Below the pieces are notes generated by a model. That model worked only from the letters and a program-made list of their open reading frames with translations. It was not told the DNA's origin and made no database searches. From the NCBI GenBank assembly GCA_036874045.1, contig CM072344.1, positions 7,722,501 to 7,786,500 on the forward strand: a stretch of DNA of 64,000 bases, given 5' to 3'. Positions 45,986 to 57,321 of this stretch are shown in pieces. Numbering within the stretch: the stretch's first letter is position 1; every line of letters begins with the position of its first letter. A program made the position numbers and the translations under genes. The DNA is from Cymodocea nodosa (taxonomy: Eukaryota; Streptophyta; Magnoliopsida; Alismatales; Cymodoceaceae).

Positions 45986-48574
45986 TCAAAAAATACTGAT
46001 CAGAGTGTCTAAAATTTGCTTTGCAATTTCTGTACTTACTATGTTTATCTGATCAATTACTGCATGATCTAAATTATTTTGTGAAACTTGTGATGGTTGC
46101 TGTAAAAATTCAGTATGGATGTCTGTATGTATACCTGTATTTGTATCTATTTGTGTACCTGTATTTATATCTGTATGTATACTGGTATTGATATTTGTAT
46201 GTTACTATTGTTTTGAAAATTGTGTTGATTGTTGTTGTTGCTGTTGTGACTATGTTTGCCTATCCTGTTGTTGTCAGACTATAGGTGTATTTGTTGCCTG
46301 GTATTTTTGGAGTTCCTTTGCAGAGAAAGATCTTGATTTTAATCTTTTCTGTGACCAAGGTGTAATATCTATTTAACTTGCCACAATTCTCAAAATCATA
46401 TCACCATAAAATAATTTACTCTACAAATGTAATATATGAGAAATAAAAATATCATACCAGTTCACCTGTATATGGTTAATTAATGCATATGTAGCATAAA
46501 GACAACATCTGCCAACTTCTACACCATGACCAAACCTCTGAAACAATGAAGCATGTAGTAATTTTGCAATAAAACGTGCTTAGCCATTTAAATCATTTAG
46601 TAATCTCATTTGTTTGTTGGTAGTTGGATCTTTGGCTAAAGTTTGAATGCCCCATCCCAAATGATAAACCTATTTTCTTTCTGATAATTTAACTCCTTCA
46701 TTTTTCAGACCAAGTATTTGATAAAGTAAATTTGGAGTTAAATATATGTCATTTTCTTATATATTGGAAACAAGAATACCTTCTTCCACTATTAAGTTTG
46801 AATAACAACAACTAATGAGTTTTGGTATAACGAGATGGCCTGGCTATTGTGGAAGTAGAGTCAACAAGCCTTGAAATTCAAACATTTCTCGTATATGTGC
46901 CATCCCTTCAAACTTGACTAGTCTTGAATATAAATCTGTAAAAGTTTTATATGTTTGAAATTTGTCATAACATGAACTATTTTTGAACCATAATAATGTA
47001 TTTTCGTCTAAACTCTATTCAAGATTAGGTATTTTCCTGTCATGATATTTTGACCTGGGACTTGTTTCAACATTATCAGCAGCATCTATATTTTCAGATC
47101 TTTCAGAATTGGTGGAATTTCTATCAAAACTAGTATACATGTCTGAAATATTTGTTATTGTCGTATCAATAATCTACTAAAATTCTTCTGTTTGTTCTTC
47201 TGGAAACATGTCAGTAGCAACAATATCTGTATCAATCTGTCTATCAGCAACATGTATGTCTATAATTGATCTATACAACAACTGTCTCTGTATGAAAGAA
47301 TGTTGTATATCTGTTTGTATAATAGAATCATCCTGTATTTCTGAAATTTCTATTCTTGAGACATAGGTAGTGTGATATTCAATCTGTAACTGTGTATGTT
47401 GTTGATTATATACATTTATCAACAAGTATATTATATACTGTAACAGACATAACCATATGTATAAACTGTAGTATAAGCAACTATACCAAACATCAAAATT
47501 TGCTATCTAAGATACAATTAGAGGAAGAATATCTATACATTCCTCTTTAGATGAAATATCTTCAACATTCATAGACTCAATGTCTATATTATCAAAAATA
47601 TCATCAAAATTGATATCATCTGTATATGTATCATCAAAATTTCCTACATGTTCTCTTTCCGTAGAAAAAGAATGTGTGCTTGCAGCATGATGTGAAAAAT
47701 TGTCCATTGTATTAAAGGATACATTATGCACTAATGTGACACAATACTTTAGAGTGTATGCTTGTAATCCAATATTTGTCACATTGGTTGGGATTCCTGA
47801 CACAAATGTTTGTCCAGCTTCTACAATGGAACATAGTTTTCTATTTTTCAATGATTCTTCTTTTTGCTGCATTATACCTTTTACACCTGTAGTTAGTCCA
47901 AAATATTCTAATGTCTTTTTCTTTTTCTAACTATATGTCTGTAGTGTTTCTAGTTGTTCAGGAGGCTCTAAAATTTTCTTAATTTCTCCTGTTAAAGGCA
48001 CCTGTGGTCGTGATGGTCCTTCACCATGATGCCTAGGTGGTAATAATGGAATATAGAGTTTTAAGCTCTCCACCTCTGCCATTTTTAGTTGATAAACTCT
48101 TTGTCCTTCACTTCGAAGGCTCATTTTGCTAATGGCAATTTTCTGTTCATTTATATACTGTTGAATGTCATCTAAAACAGTCAAGGGAAAATAATGTTGA
48201 GAATACAATGTTTCTAATTCCCTATTTGTATTTTCTATCATTGGTCCCCATTTCTTTCTATAATAAGTGATAGACTGTACCAATTTTTCAGGTATCTATC
48301 TAGAACTTGTAACAACCACAGGGTTAGGTTGTAAAGTTCGTTTCCATAGTTGTAATGCGGAAAGTTCAGTCTATTTTAGTCAAAACTGTGTTTCAGCATA
48401 ATTGCGAATAAACTTCCAATAGAAATTTTTCTCATCTTGAACAGCTTTTCTAATTTCATGCAGTATTTCATTTGTAAAAGTGTACCTTGAATAGATGTCG
48501 TTGAATTCATTTTGCATTTTCTGAAGTTCCAACTCTCTTTTCTACACTTTTGTCATTCTACCACGTCCTGACAT
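45986..48574 (-). pseudogene. Accessory 'FEFQGL' ORF (element E), 863 codons with in-frame stops
   Basis: Start ATG at 48574 (MSGRGRMTKV) and stop at 45986; every recognisable segment is in the same frame. In order: a charged N-terminus with KRELELQKMQNEFND, GPMIENTNRELETLYSQHYF, a central acidic region (TDDINFDDIFDN), then the conserved part: MFEFQGLLTLLPQ, NLLYQILGLKNEGV, ARFIAKLLHASLFQRFGHG, CCLYATYALINHIQVNWYDI, SKLFYGDMI. It ends with a Gln-rich tract and a Thr/Ile repeat (HTDINTGTQIDT). Stops are mainly TAG. The conserved region aligns with element D (54250-55000) and, more distantly, B and H. Only this ORF remains between a copia-type LTR with polypurine tract and a truncated gypsy-like LTR. 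Function unknown. Confidence 0.82.
46105..46270 (-). repeat. Short-period repeat and Gln tract in accessory ORF E
   Basis: On the plus strand, variants of tgtatttgtatctgtatgtatacc recur with a period near 12/24 bp, encoding Thr-Asp-Ile-Asn-Thr-Gly-like repeats on the minus strand. Next to it is (gtt)n coding for Gln. The C-terminus of the element D homologue has a similar Gln tract. Confidence 0.6.
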
Positions 48575-48886
48575 TGTCGATTAAGCTTCGCTGTGCACTA
48601 TAGAATTTAGTGGAAGTAAAGATTATGAAACTAGGGTTTTACCAAGGTAGAAACATGAAAGGTTATTAGTAAAACATTTATAACTCTTCGAGTTTATAAA
48701 TGGATAAACGGATTCAATAATTGAAATCATAAATATAAGATCTGTTACTGGTAAATAACTCGAGTGCTTACAATAACTGTACGAGTTTTACAACCGACAA
48801 AAGCATACTGATATAAACATAACTGTTCGAGTTTCAATAAAGTCGAAGAGTTAAACATAACTGTTCGAGTTTCAATTAAGACATTA
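48575..48886 (-). repeat. LTR-like remnant upstream of accessory ORF E
   Basis: Contains three or more actcgaacagttatg / taactcttcgagt motifs and leads into the 57322-57715 gypsy LTR part once element D is removed. It represents a truncated LTR or leader. Confidence 0.5.
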
Positions 48887-49164
48887 TAAAGTGTTGAGTA
48901 ATTTTGTTTTGATGATGTATGCTAAATGGAAATAATCATATTTGCTCAATTACTATTGCTTGTGAAAAGAAATTAAAATCATCAATTAATACAGAAAAAG
49001 CTTACTGATATAAATACTTGTCTGTATTGGATTTGAAGTTAATAACTAGTTGTTTCATTGCATTAATTTCTCATTTAGCTAAACGTTAAGTCAACATGTG
49101 TTTTTATTGAAAAACATGATATGTTTTAAAGTTATATCTTCTGTATCATGAACAGTGCACATTT

Positions 49165-49785
49165 AGACAACTCGTTAAGTTAGAGTTTTATTTGTATAGA
49201 GGTTACGTGAGAACTCGTTAAGTTAGAGGCTTAAAGGTTAAAATAGGTCACGTGATAACTCGTTAAGTTAGTGAGTAAAAGAAGAGACGAACTCGTTAAG
49301 TTAGTGTTATACACGTGGTGAAATTATAAGTTACGAATGTTGTATTGTATCACGTGAGGTGCACATGTTTAACTCATTAAGTTAACATAACTAAACGCGT
49401 TGAGTTGCTATATTGAACATTAAGGCAACGCGTTAGGTTACTGTTATAAACTTAAGTTGTTATTTTTGCACGTGGTAAAATTCTTATTATAAAAATATTT
49501 GTTTATTATTGAATCGGTGAATTAGAGTTTTTTTTTTCCGAAGACTTACAGTCGTAACTATTCGAAAGGTAACTTAAGTCATGTTTTCAAGTCTTGACAT
49601 GTGTCTCACTGTTTTATAATATAAAGAGTTTTTCGGTGACTTACATCCATAACTATCTGAAACTTAAACTATTTTTGGTGAGTTATCATTTAACCTTCCG
49701 AAAGAAAGGTTAAGCTGGTTCGTTGAGTTAGCATAACACCACAGACATAGTTTGTTGAGTTATCTACAGTACTTGTCACGTGTAA
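49165..49785 (+). promoter_or_regulatory. G-box and GTTAAGTTA cluster in LTR D U3
   Basis: CACGTG occurs near 49251, 49312, 49352, 49468 and 49776, interspersed with AACTCGTTAAGTTAG units. G-boxes are sites for plant bZIP and bHLH factors. The arrangement is repeated in the 3' LTR (about 55832-56450). Stress or ABA response is inference only. Confidence 0.55.
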
Positions 49786-50104
49786 TGGCACATGTGGAAC
49801 TCGTTAAGTTAGAAATGTTAAATTATATATATATACTTGTGTTACTTGTTTAGTTAACATTAAAGTAACGACTTCTTATTACATGATGATGAAAATTTTT
49901 TGGACGAGAAAGTTTATTTTGCAGGAAAATTTTCAGAGATCCAAGACTGATGATTAAAGAAAATTCGAAATATAAACGTGTGTTAGAACGTGTGTTTCGA
50001 TGAAGGAAAAAGAAAAGACGTGGAGAAGTGGAAAACTGGTAGTGATTAAACATGAAGGATATGCATGAAAGAAGATACAATATAAAAGGCATAGAATTCT
50101 CATT

Positions 50105-50200
50105 GATCAAACCATACTTACACACAAAATGAAAAATCTTTTCAAGGATCAAACCATCCTTGCACACCAAAAGAAAAATCTTTTTCAGGGATCAAAAACA
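50105..50200 (+). repeat. Direct repeat of 42-43 bp in the LTR D leader
   Basis: Units begin gatcaaa at 50105, 50147 and 50190 and include gaaaaatctttt. The 3' LTR has the same repeat at about 56772-56865. It lies just downstream of the TATA box, hence in the transcribed leader. Confidence 0.75.
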
Positions 50201-50650
50201 CCTCTTTCGGGCAAAATCTCTCAAGTGGAAGAAAATTCAGTGAAGTAGAAAAGGTTAAATTTATGTCGTTGAAGATTTGAAGTATCAAGTGAAAGCAAAT
50301 TCGGTGAAGCAGAGAGAGACAAGATATTCATAACTGAAGAATTCCTGAAGAAGAAAGAAGAAGAAGAAGAAAGATCTCAAACAGGGAGAAATGTTTTAAA
50401 TTCTGCAAATTTGTTTTCTCTGTTTGTAGTTATGAAATTGTATAGATGAAACATGGTATCGAAATATAATTGCATCTACAATTCTTGAGGAGAATTGAAT
50501 TGTATATTGTAATTGAAACCTTGAATAAAAATGATTTTTTGAAAATAATATCTCGACTTGTTTTTGAGTTTTAAAGTTTCAATTATATTTCAGAAAATAT
50601 TAAAAATACAAAATTCACCCCCCTCTTGTGCAGCCATACGATCCTACAAG

Positions 50651-50662
50651 TGGTATTAGAGC
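50651..50662 (+). other. Primer-binding site of element D
   Basis: TGGTATTAGAGC, 2 bp after the LTR, one base from the TGGTATCAGAGC complement of initiator tRNA-Met. Confidence 0.85.
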
Positions 50663-50848
50663 TTTGTTAATAATCTTTGATATAAAATTTATACCAACTT
50701 ATTTAATATCATTGCTTATTCTACCTTCCTTGTTTTTAAATAGAAATTAATATCTGAGCATACGTTTAACTTTCTTGATTTAAGGCTCAAGTTGTTTTAA
50801 AGCTTTTAGACTGTTTAAAATCAAATAGGTTGAAAAATCTAAGGTAAG

Positions 50849-51793
50849 ATGGCTACTGGAAATGGTAATTTTTCTTTATATGAAGGCCAAAATCTTAATC
50901 GTCCTCCTTTATTTGATGGAATACATTTTGAATATTGGAAATATAGGATGACTGTTTTTCTTCAAAGTATAGATCATAAGTTGTGGTTCATGATTTCTAA
51001 ACCATATACTCCGTTAACTACTCCTTATAATACTTGGACAATTACTGAAAAAGAAAATGAAACTCTGAATGCTAAGGGCTTAAATATTTTATTTTGTGCA
51101 TTGAGTTATGAACAGTTCAGTAAAGTGTTGGCATATAAATCTGCTTATAAGGTGTGGCATGCATTAGAAGTTTCACATGAAGGTACTTCTCAAGTTAAAG
51201 AGACTAAAATAAACATGTTGATTCATAAGTATCAACTCTTTAAGATGCATGAAGACTAAAATGTTTCTGAGATGTTTTCCAGATTTTTTGATATCATAAA
51301 CTGTTTAAAATGTTTAGGAAAGAATTTTGAACAGAAGGATTTGGTGAGGAAAATTCTTAGATCCCTAAGTTCTAAATGGTCTCAGAAAGTAACATCAATT
51401 GAGGAATCACGAGATTTAAATGTTTATACCATGAATGAACTTATAGGAAATTTAACAGCTTATGAAGTTCAATTAAATGAATCACTGAGTCACAACAAAC
51501 TAAAAATGAAGAAAGAAATAGCCTTCAATATTAATTTAGATTCTGATATATCTAATGATTCTGACCAGGATTTGATTTTGCTGACTAGGAAATTCAAGAA
51601 AGCATGGAAAGCTAGGAAACAGCAAAGGAATAAAAATGATGAACCCTCAACGTCAAAATCACTAAATGACAAGAATTCTTCATCCAAAAAGTATGTATGT
51701 TACAACTGTAAGAAACCTGGACATCTTTCTCTAGATTGTCCTATGAGGAAAAATGAAAAGAAAAGTAGGACAAATAAGAAGAAGACGGCTTAG
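50849..51793 (+). pseudogene. Copia gag (element D)
   Basis: Start ATG 50849 (MATGNGNFSLYEG). UBN2-type core: RPPLFDGIHFEYWKYRM, GLNILFCALSYEQFSKV, VKETKINMLIHKYQLF, DLVRKILRSLSSKW, and a zinc knuckle CYNCKKPGHLSLDC (C-x2-C-x4-H-x4-C) near 51701-51742. The only interruption is one TAA at 51257 (Gln expected) before the TAG at 51791. The frame continues through the linker to 53107. Confidence 0.88.
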
Positions 51794-53107
51794 AAAACTC
51801 AGAAAAAGTTTTACAAGAAAAAGGCTTTGAAGGTCACTTGGGATGACACATCTAAAGAGTCTGAATCTGAGGAATCAACATCAAAATCTTCACATTCAGA
51901 AGGAAAACAAGAGTTAGAAGACGTTGCTCATGTGTGCTTCATGGTAGATGAGTCTGAGGTAATATCTGATCCTGAAAGTCATTCATATTTCAACTTTGAT
52001 GAATTATTATGTGTTTATCATGCGTTATTACAAAAACTTAAAATATGTAAAGTGGAAAATAAGAATATTAGAAAATCTTCATCCATTATGGAAGAAGAAA
52101 ATTGTTTCCTGTCTAATACTTTAGAAAAGTTTAAATGTGATAATGAAAATCATGCTAGAGATTTGCAAAACTTTAGATTTAATGAATGTATCTTGCACGA
52201 ACAAATATAGAATATAAATGCTGTAAAATTAAAGATAGAATCTGAAAATGAAATGTTGAGAAACAATATAAATGAACTTGAATTAGAGATAGATAAATTA
52301 AAACTCAAAGAGCAAGATTTAAATTCTACCATTGAGAAATGGAATTTATGTCAAACTAAGTTAGACAAACCAACTAGTACCCGTTCGGTGTCTTATAAAT
52401 TTGGCTTAGGATTTGATTATCCTGAATATCTTGAATCTCAAGCCAATAAAGGATTTATTAGTTGCAGTTCAAGTAAATCTAAGACTAAAATTCCTTTTAT
52501 CATGAAACAAGGTAATAAATATGTAGAAGTAGGTACATCAAGGGATGAATCATGTAGTAATAATATAAATCAATGTGATTTGTCAAATTGTACTTCTAAC
52601 ATGACTATAAATGTTTCTAAAAATCTTGTTTCTTGTTCTGAAAATTCAGTTTCTAATGTTTCTAAAATATCAGACAATTGTAGTAAACTGAAAATTCAGA
52701 AACCTGAGCATGTAATTCAATACATTGGTATTAGACCAATTACTCATTCTACATGTGATAAAACTAAAAATTCTTGTGCAGAAAAAGATTTTGTATGTAC
52801 GGAAAATGTTAATACAAGTACAAAATCTTGGTATGAACTTACTAAAATGTATGAGCATGACCAAAATAAATTAACATCTGATAAAAATCTGTTTGGTCTT
52901 GATTATACTACATCTGAAAACAAAAAGAATGATTGTAAAAGTAATAATGCTATATGTGAGTATGAAGTTAATGATAAATCAATAGTACTTACAACTAATA
53001 ACAATATAAATGATAATGTTAAACTATTTTTAAACAAAAAGAAGAAATATGCGTTTAATGAACTTGGTCCTAAACCACATTGGGTACCAAGAAAAAGATT
53101 TTCTTAA
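51794..53107 (+). pseudogene. Gag-pol linker with coiled coil (element D)
   Basis: Same frame as gag, with only two TAG stops (51791 and 52208). Ser/Glu-rich start (KESESEESTSKSSHSEG), coiled coil (ELELEIDKLKLKEQDL), then SYKFGLGFDYPEYLES and a long Asn/Ser/Cys-rich region, ending GPKPHWVPRKR. This corresponds to the 'YGLGYATP...IWVPK' linker of element C but is much longer. Role unknown. Confidence 0.75.
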
Positions 53108-53933
53108 TTTGTGTTGCAGGAGGAAACAACATCAAAATGGATCTTGGACAATGGAGCGTCAAGTCACATGACCGGACGGAAAAGTCTATTACAAAATTTT
53201 ACAAATACCATGAAAGGAAGTGTAACATTTGGAAACAAAACAAAGATAAAATCATAGGTATGGACAATGTTCAAATAACTCCTACTTGTGTTATTTCGAA
53301 TGTACTATATGTAGAAAACCTAGGATTTAATTTGCTGAGTGTCGTAAAAGATAAAGGTATATTTTTAAATCAGGAAAAATATGCAGATGAAATGCTTAAG
53401 AAATTTAATTTTAATGATACAAGGATTCGAGGAACTCCGATGAGTACTACTTTAAAGTTAGATATTGATGACATAGGAAAATCTATAGATCAAAGAAAAT
53501 ACAGAAGTATGATTGGTTCTTTACTTTATTTGACTGCTAATAAACCTGATATTATGTTTGCTGTGTGTATTTGTGCTAGATTTCATTCTAATCCTAAAGA
53601 ATCACACTTAATTACAGTTAAAAGAATATTTAGATATATACAAGGAACTAAAAATTTCGAACTGTATTATTCTAAGGATAGTTCAATAGATCTTATAGGA
53701 TATACTAATGCTGATTATGTAGGATCTAAATCTGATAAAAAGAGTACTAGTGGCACATGTCAATTATTGGGAAATAATTTGGTGTCATGGTTTAGTAAAA
53801 AGCAAAACTGTGTAGCACTTTCTACTACAGAAGCTGAATATGTTGCTGCTGCACTGTGTTGCACTCAGATTCTGTGGATAAGGCAAACTTTAGAAGATTT
53901 TGGATTATCTTATGATACAACTGAGATTTATCT
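53108..53933 (+). pseudogene. Protease fragment fused to RT/RNase H C-terminus (element D)
   Basis: Protease starts at 53135 (KWILDNGASSHMTGRKS) with Asp-Asn-Gly at the active site as in element C. A frameshift near 53250 leads to ENLGFNLLSV. The sequence then jumps directly to the RT C-terminal region (KGIFLNQEKYADEMLKKFNF) and RNase H (MIGSLLYLTANKPDIMF, TTEAEYVAAALCCTQILW). All integrase and the RT catalytic core are missing, an internal deletion of roughly 2 kb or more. RNase H itself stops after TTEIY at about 53930, where accessory ORF sequence takes over. Confidence 0.87.
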
Positions 53934-55108
53934 ATACAAAATGAGCAATTACAGATAGATACACCAGTTGTAGAATTTGTGGAAAAATTGAACTTTGAAC
54001 ATTCTATAGAGGCTGAATAGATGAATGTTGAGCATATTGACAATGTTCATAACACTGTTGAAGCAAAAGAATCAAGCTTACCTGAGTAGCTTTAAGATAA
54101 TATTTTGGAAGAGGAACAACGTGACATTCATTTTGAAGAAGAGGTTCCTGAAGACGAATTAAACTCTGAATCACAGCTTCAGGTATCACCTTCTTTGTAT
54201 ACAATATTAAAAATTCAAGGTAATGCAATTCATTTTAGATTCTAAGAAGCATTGTAGAAATACAATAATCTGATTACATGTTAGATTTTGCATGCTCGTC
54301 AAATAAAATTCAGAAATTTGATGGAAATAAGAGATTTGTTTGAGTTTCAAGGCCTCATTAAATTCTTGCCAGTAGGAACGAAATGGAAGCAATACACAGA
54401 GCTTATTGCAGCTTTTTATAGCAATCTGGTCAAGAATGGAAATTTTCTGAAAACTCCAATAAATGAATAGGAGTTTATATTGTCTCTTGAGTTAATTTTT
54501 GAAGTTTTAGGATTAAAGAATGAAGGTGTTGTTGTTACCAATAGATTTGACATGATAAGACAACTGGAATGGAACATTCAGTCTTTATCAAAAATTCCAG
54601 ATGTATATTCTAAAATGAGATTAATGGAAAATCAGAATGCATAGGCAAGGTTTATTGCAAATATATTGCATGCAAATTTATTTCAAAGAGTTGGACACAA
54701 TTTGGAAGTTAGTAGAAGCTGTTTATATGCAACTTATGGCCTGCTGAATAGAATTCAAATAAATTGGTTTGATGTTTTTATGTCTCAACTACAGCATATG
54801 AGTTCAAAGTTATTTATGGTGATGCTGTATATAGAATCCTTGCAAGCCAATTGACTTTATCTGACTGGCCCTCTGAAACTAAAGGCATGAGAGCATTTAG
54901 TGTCAAAGATTTGCAAAAATTCCAGGCCATGCATAATTCTCAACGACAACAACAACAACAACCTGATACAGACCATATACAACAACAACAACAAAGTTAT
55001 TCAGTTCAAGTAGAACAGCAAACCTAGCTACCTCCTGACTTAGATGTAGTGTTTAACGACATCAAAATGATATTAGGCATCTAGGAGATAAAATATGTAA
55101 TGTTATAA
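53934..55108 (+). pseudogene. Accessory 'FEFQGL' ORF (element D), 5'-truncated
   Basis: Begins in the middle of the accessory protein directly after truncated RNase H. Segments: EQLQIDTPVVEFVEKLNFEH, MNVEHIDNVHN (compare ESMNVEDI in E), IRDLFEFQGLIKFLP, LIAAFYSNLV, VLGLKNEGVVV, ARFIANILHANLFQRVGHN, CLYATYGLLNRIQINWFDVF, SKLF, then after one frameshift near 54812 FSVKDLQKFQAMH and a Gln tract. It ends at 55108. Several TAG/TAA stops occur. The sequence is closest to the E copy. The junction with RNase H suggests acquisition by recombination or a deletion that joined the two. Confidence 0.82.
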
Positions 55109-55558
55109 GTGATATACTTAGGAGGGGTCGATAACTGTTTTTGTTTGTCTCTGAATACAAAATGTAATGTTTGTATTACTTGTTTGATTCATTAAACAAT
55201 ACATTTTTCTGTAAATGTGTTCAATTATTATTCTTGTTTACATAAATCGTTGTTGTAATTCTCTTATATATATATATATATATATTCTCTATAATTATCT
55301 TTTTGATTAATGACAAAAAGGGGGAGAAATATTATAAAAAGATGATTATGATCTTAATTGCATATATATATTATAAAAGGAGATGTTATTTAAATGGTTA
55401 TTGTAATTTGACAGATGATAATTAGAAAACTGATACTTATATAATTATTGACATCTGGGAGTTTTAGTTCTGAGAGGTAAAATTTACACAAACAATAGAA
55501 ATAAGCTTAAGTCATAATTGATTTAATATGGTTTTGTCATCAACAAAAAGGAGGAGAT
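55109..55558 (+). other. 3' untranslated region and polypurine tracts of element D
   Basis: Contains an (AT)n run (about 55266-55284), an internal tract acaaaaagggggagaa (55313-55328) and the LTR-proximal tract aaaaaggaggagat (55545-55558). As in elements C and E, there are two tracts. Confidence 0.75.
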
Positions 55559-57316
55559 TGTTGAGTATTTTTGTTTTGATGATGTGTGCTGAATGAAAAT
55601 AATCATATTTGCTCAATTACTATTGCTTGTGAAAAGAAATTAAAATCATCAATTAATACAGAAAAAGCTTACTGATATAAATACTTGTCTGTATTGGATT
55701 TGAAGTTAATAACTAGTCGTTTCGTTGCATTAATTTCTCATTTAGCTAAACGTTAAGTTAATGTGTGTTTTTATTGAAAAGCATGATATGTTTTAAAGTT
55801 ATATCTTCTGTATCATGAACAGTGCACGTTTAGACAACTCGTTAAGTTAGAGTTTTGTTTGTATAGAGGTCATGTGAGAACTCGTTAAGTTAGAGGCTTA
55901 AAGGTTAAAATGGGTCACGTGATAACTCGTTAAGTTAGTGAGTAAAAGAAGAGACGAACTCGTTAAGTTAGTGTTATACACGTGGTGAAATTATAAGTTA
56001 CGAATGTTGTATTGTATCACGTGAGGTGCACATGTTTAACTCATTAAGTTAACATAACTAACCACGTTGAGTTGCTATATTGAACACTAAGGCAACGCGT
56101 TAGCTTAGCGTTATAAACTTAAGTATTTATTTTTGCATGTGGTAAAATTCTTATTATAAAAACATTTGTTTATTATTGAATCGGTGAGTTAGAGTTTTTT
56201 TTTCGGAGACTTATAGTTGTAACTATCCGAAAGGTAACTTAAGTCATGTTTTTAGGTCTTGACACGTGTCTCACTAGTTTTATAATATAAAGAGTTTTTC
56301 GGTGACTTACATCCGTAATTATCCGAAACTTAAACTGTTTTCCGTGAGTTATCGTTTAACCTTCCGAAAGAAAGGTTAAGCTGGTTCGTTGAGTTAGCAT
56401 AATGCCACGGACTTAGTTCGTTGAGTTAGCTATAGTACTTGTCACGTGTAATGGCACATGAGGAACTTGTTAAGTTAGAAATGTTAAGTTATATATATAT
56501 ACTTGTGTTACTCGTTTAGTTAACATTAAAGTAATGACTTCTTATTTTACGATGATGAAAAATTTTTTGACGAGAAAGTTTATTGTGCAGGAAAATTTTT
56601 AGAGATCCAAGACTGATGATTAAAGAAAATTTGAAATATAAATGTGGGTTAGAACATGTGTTTCGATGAAGGAAAAAGAAAAGACGTGGAGAAGTGGAAA
56701 ACTGGTAGTGGTTAAACATGAAGGATATGCATGTAGTGAAGTTACAGTATAAAAGGCTTAGAATTCTCGTTGATCAAACCATCCTTGCACACAAAATGAA
56801 AAATCTTTTCAAGGATCAAACCATCCCTGCACACCAAAAGAAAAATCTTTTTCAGGGATCAAAAACACCTCTTAAGGCAAAATCTCTCAAGTGGAAGAAA
56901 ATTCAGTGAAGTAGAAAAGGTTAAATTTATGTCGTTGAAGATTTGAAGTATCAAATGAAAGCAAATTCGGTGAAGCAGAGAAAGACAAGATATTCGTCAC
57001 TAAAGAATTATTGAAGAAGATAAAGAAGAAAAAGAAAGATCTCAAACAGGGAGAAAAGTTTTAAATTCCGCAAATTAGTTTTCTCTATTTGTAGTTATGA
57101 AATTGTTTAGATGATGATACATGGTATCGAGTTATAATTGCATCTACAATTTCTGAGGAGAATTGAATTGTATATTGTAATTGAAACCTTGAATAAAAAT
57201 GATTTTATGAAAACAATGTCTTGACTTGTTTTTGAGTTTTAAAGTTTCAATTATATTTCAGAAAATATTAAAAATACACAATTCACGCCCCTTTTGTGTA
57301 GCCATACGATCCTACA
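55559..57316 (+). repeat. 3' LTR of element D
   Basis: 1,758 bp, closely matching the 5' LTR along its length with scattered single-base differences and tiny indels. TATAAAA at about 56748. It ends GATCCTACA, followed by the TAAAG target duplication. Confidence 0.92.
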
Positions 57317-57321
57317 TAAAG

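Larger units (their letters stand above)
48892..50648 (+). repeat. 5' LTR of element D
   Basis: 1,757 bp, TGTTGAGTAATTTTGTTTTG...GATCCTACA. U3 has repeated 'aactcgttaagttag' units (five between 49170 and 49810) and at least five CACGTG boxes. Part of U3 (about 49370-49475) is homologous to gypsy LTRs. A TATAAAA at about 50081 precedes a leader with a 42-43 bp direct repeat. Confidence 0.92.
48892..57316 (+). mobile_element. Complete Ty1/copia element D with accessory ORF
   Basis: 8.4 kb with LTRs at both ends, initiator-Met primer-binding site, polypurine tract next to the 3' LTR, and a perfect TAAAG target duplication (48887-48891, 57317-57321). Gag, linker, a PR fragment fused to the RT C-terminus, a truncated RNase H and an accessory ORF follow in order. 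Integrase and most of RT are deleted, so it can move only with help from other elements. LTRs are very similar by eye, suggesting a fairly recent insertion. Confidence 0.92.

Noticed and set aside
46119-46376. Cys/Val-rich plus-strand open frame that looks like a membrane peptide
   Set aside because: Shadow of the Thr/Ile repeat and Gln tract in accessory ORF E.
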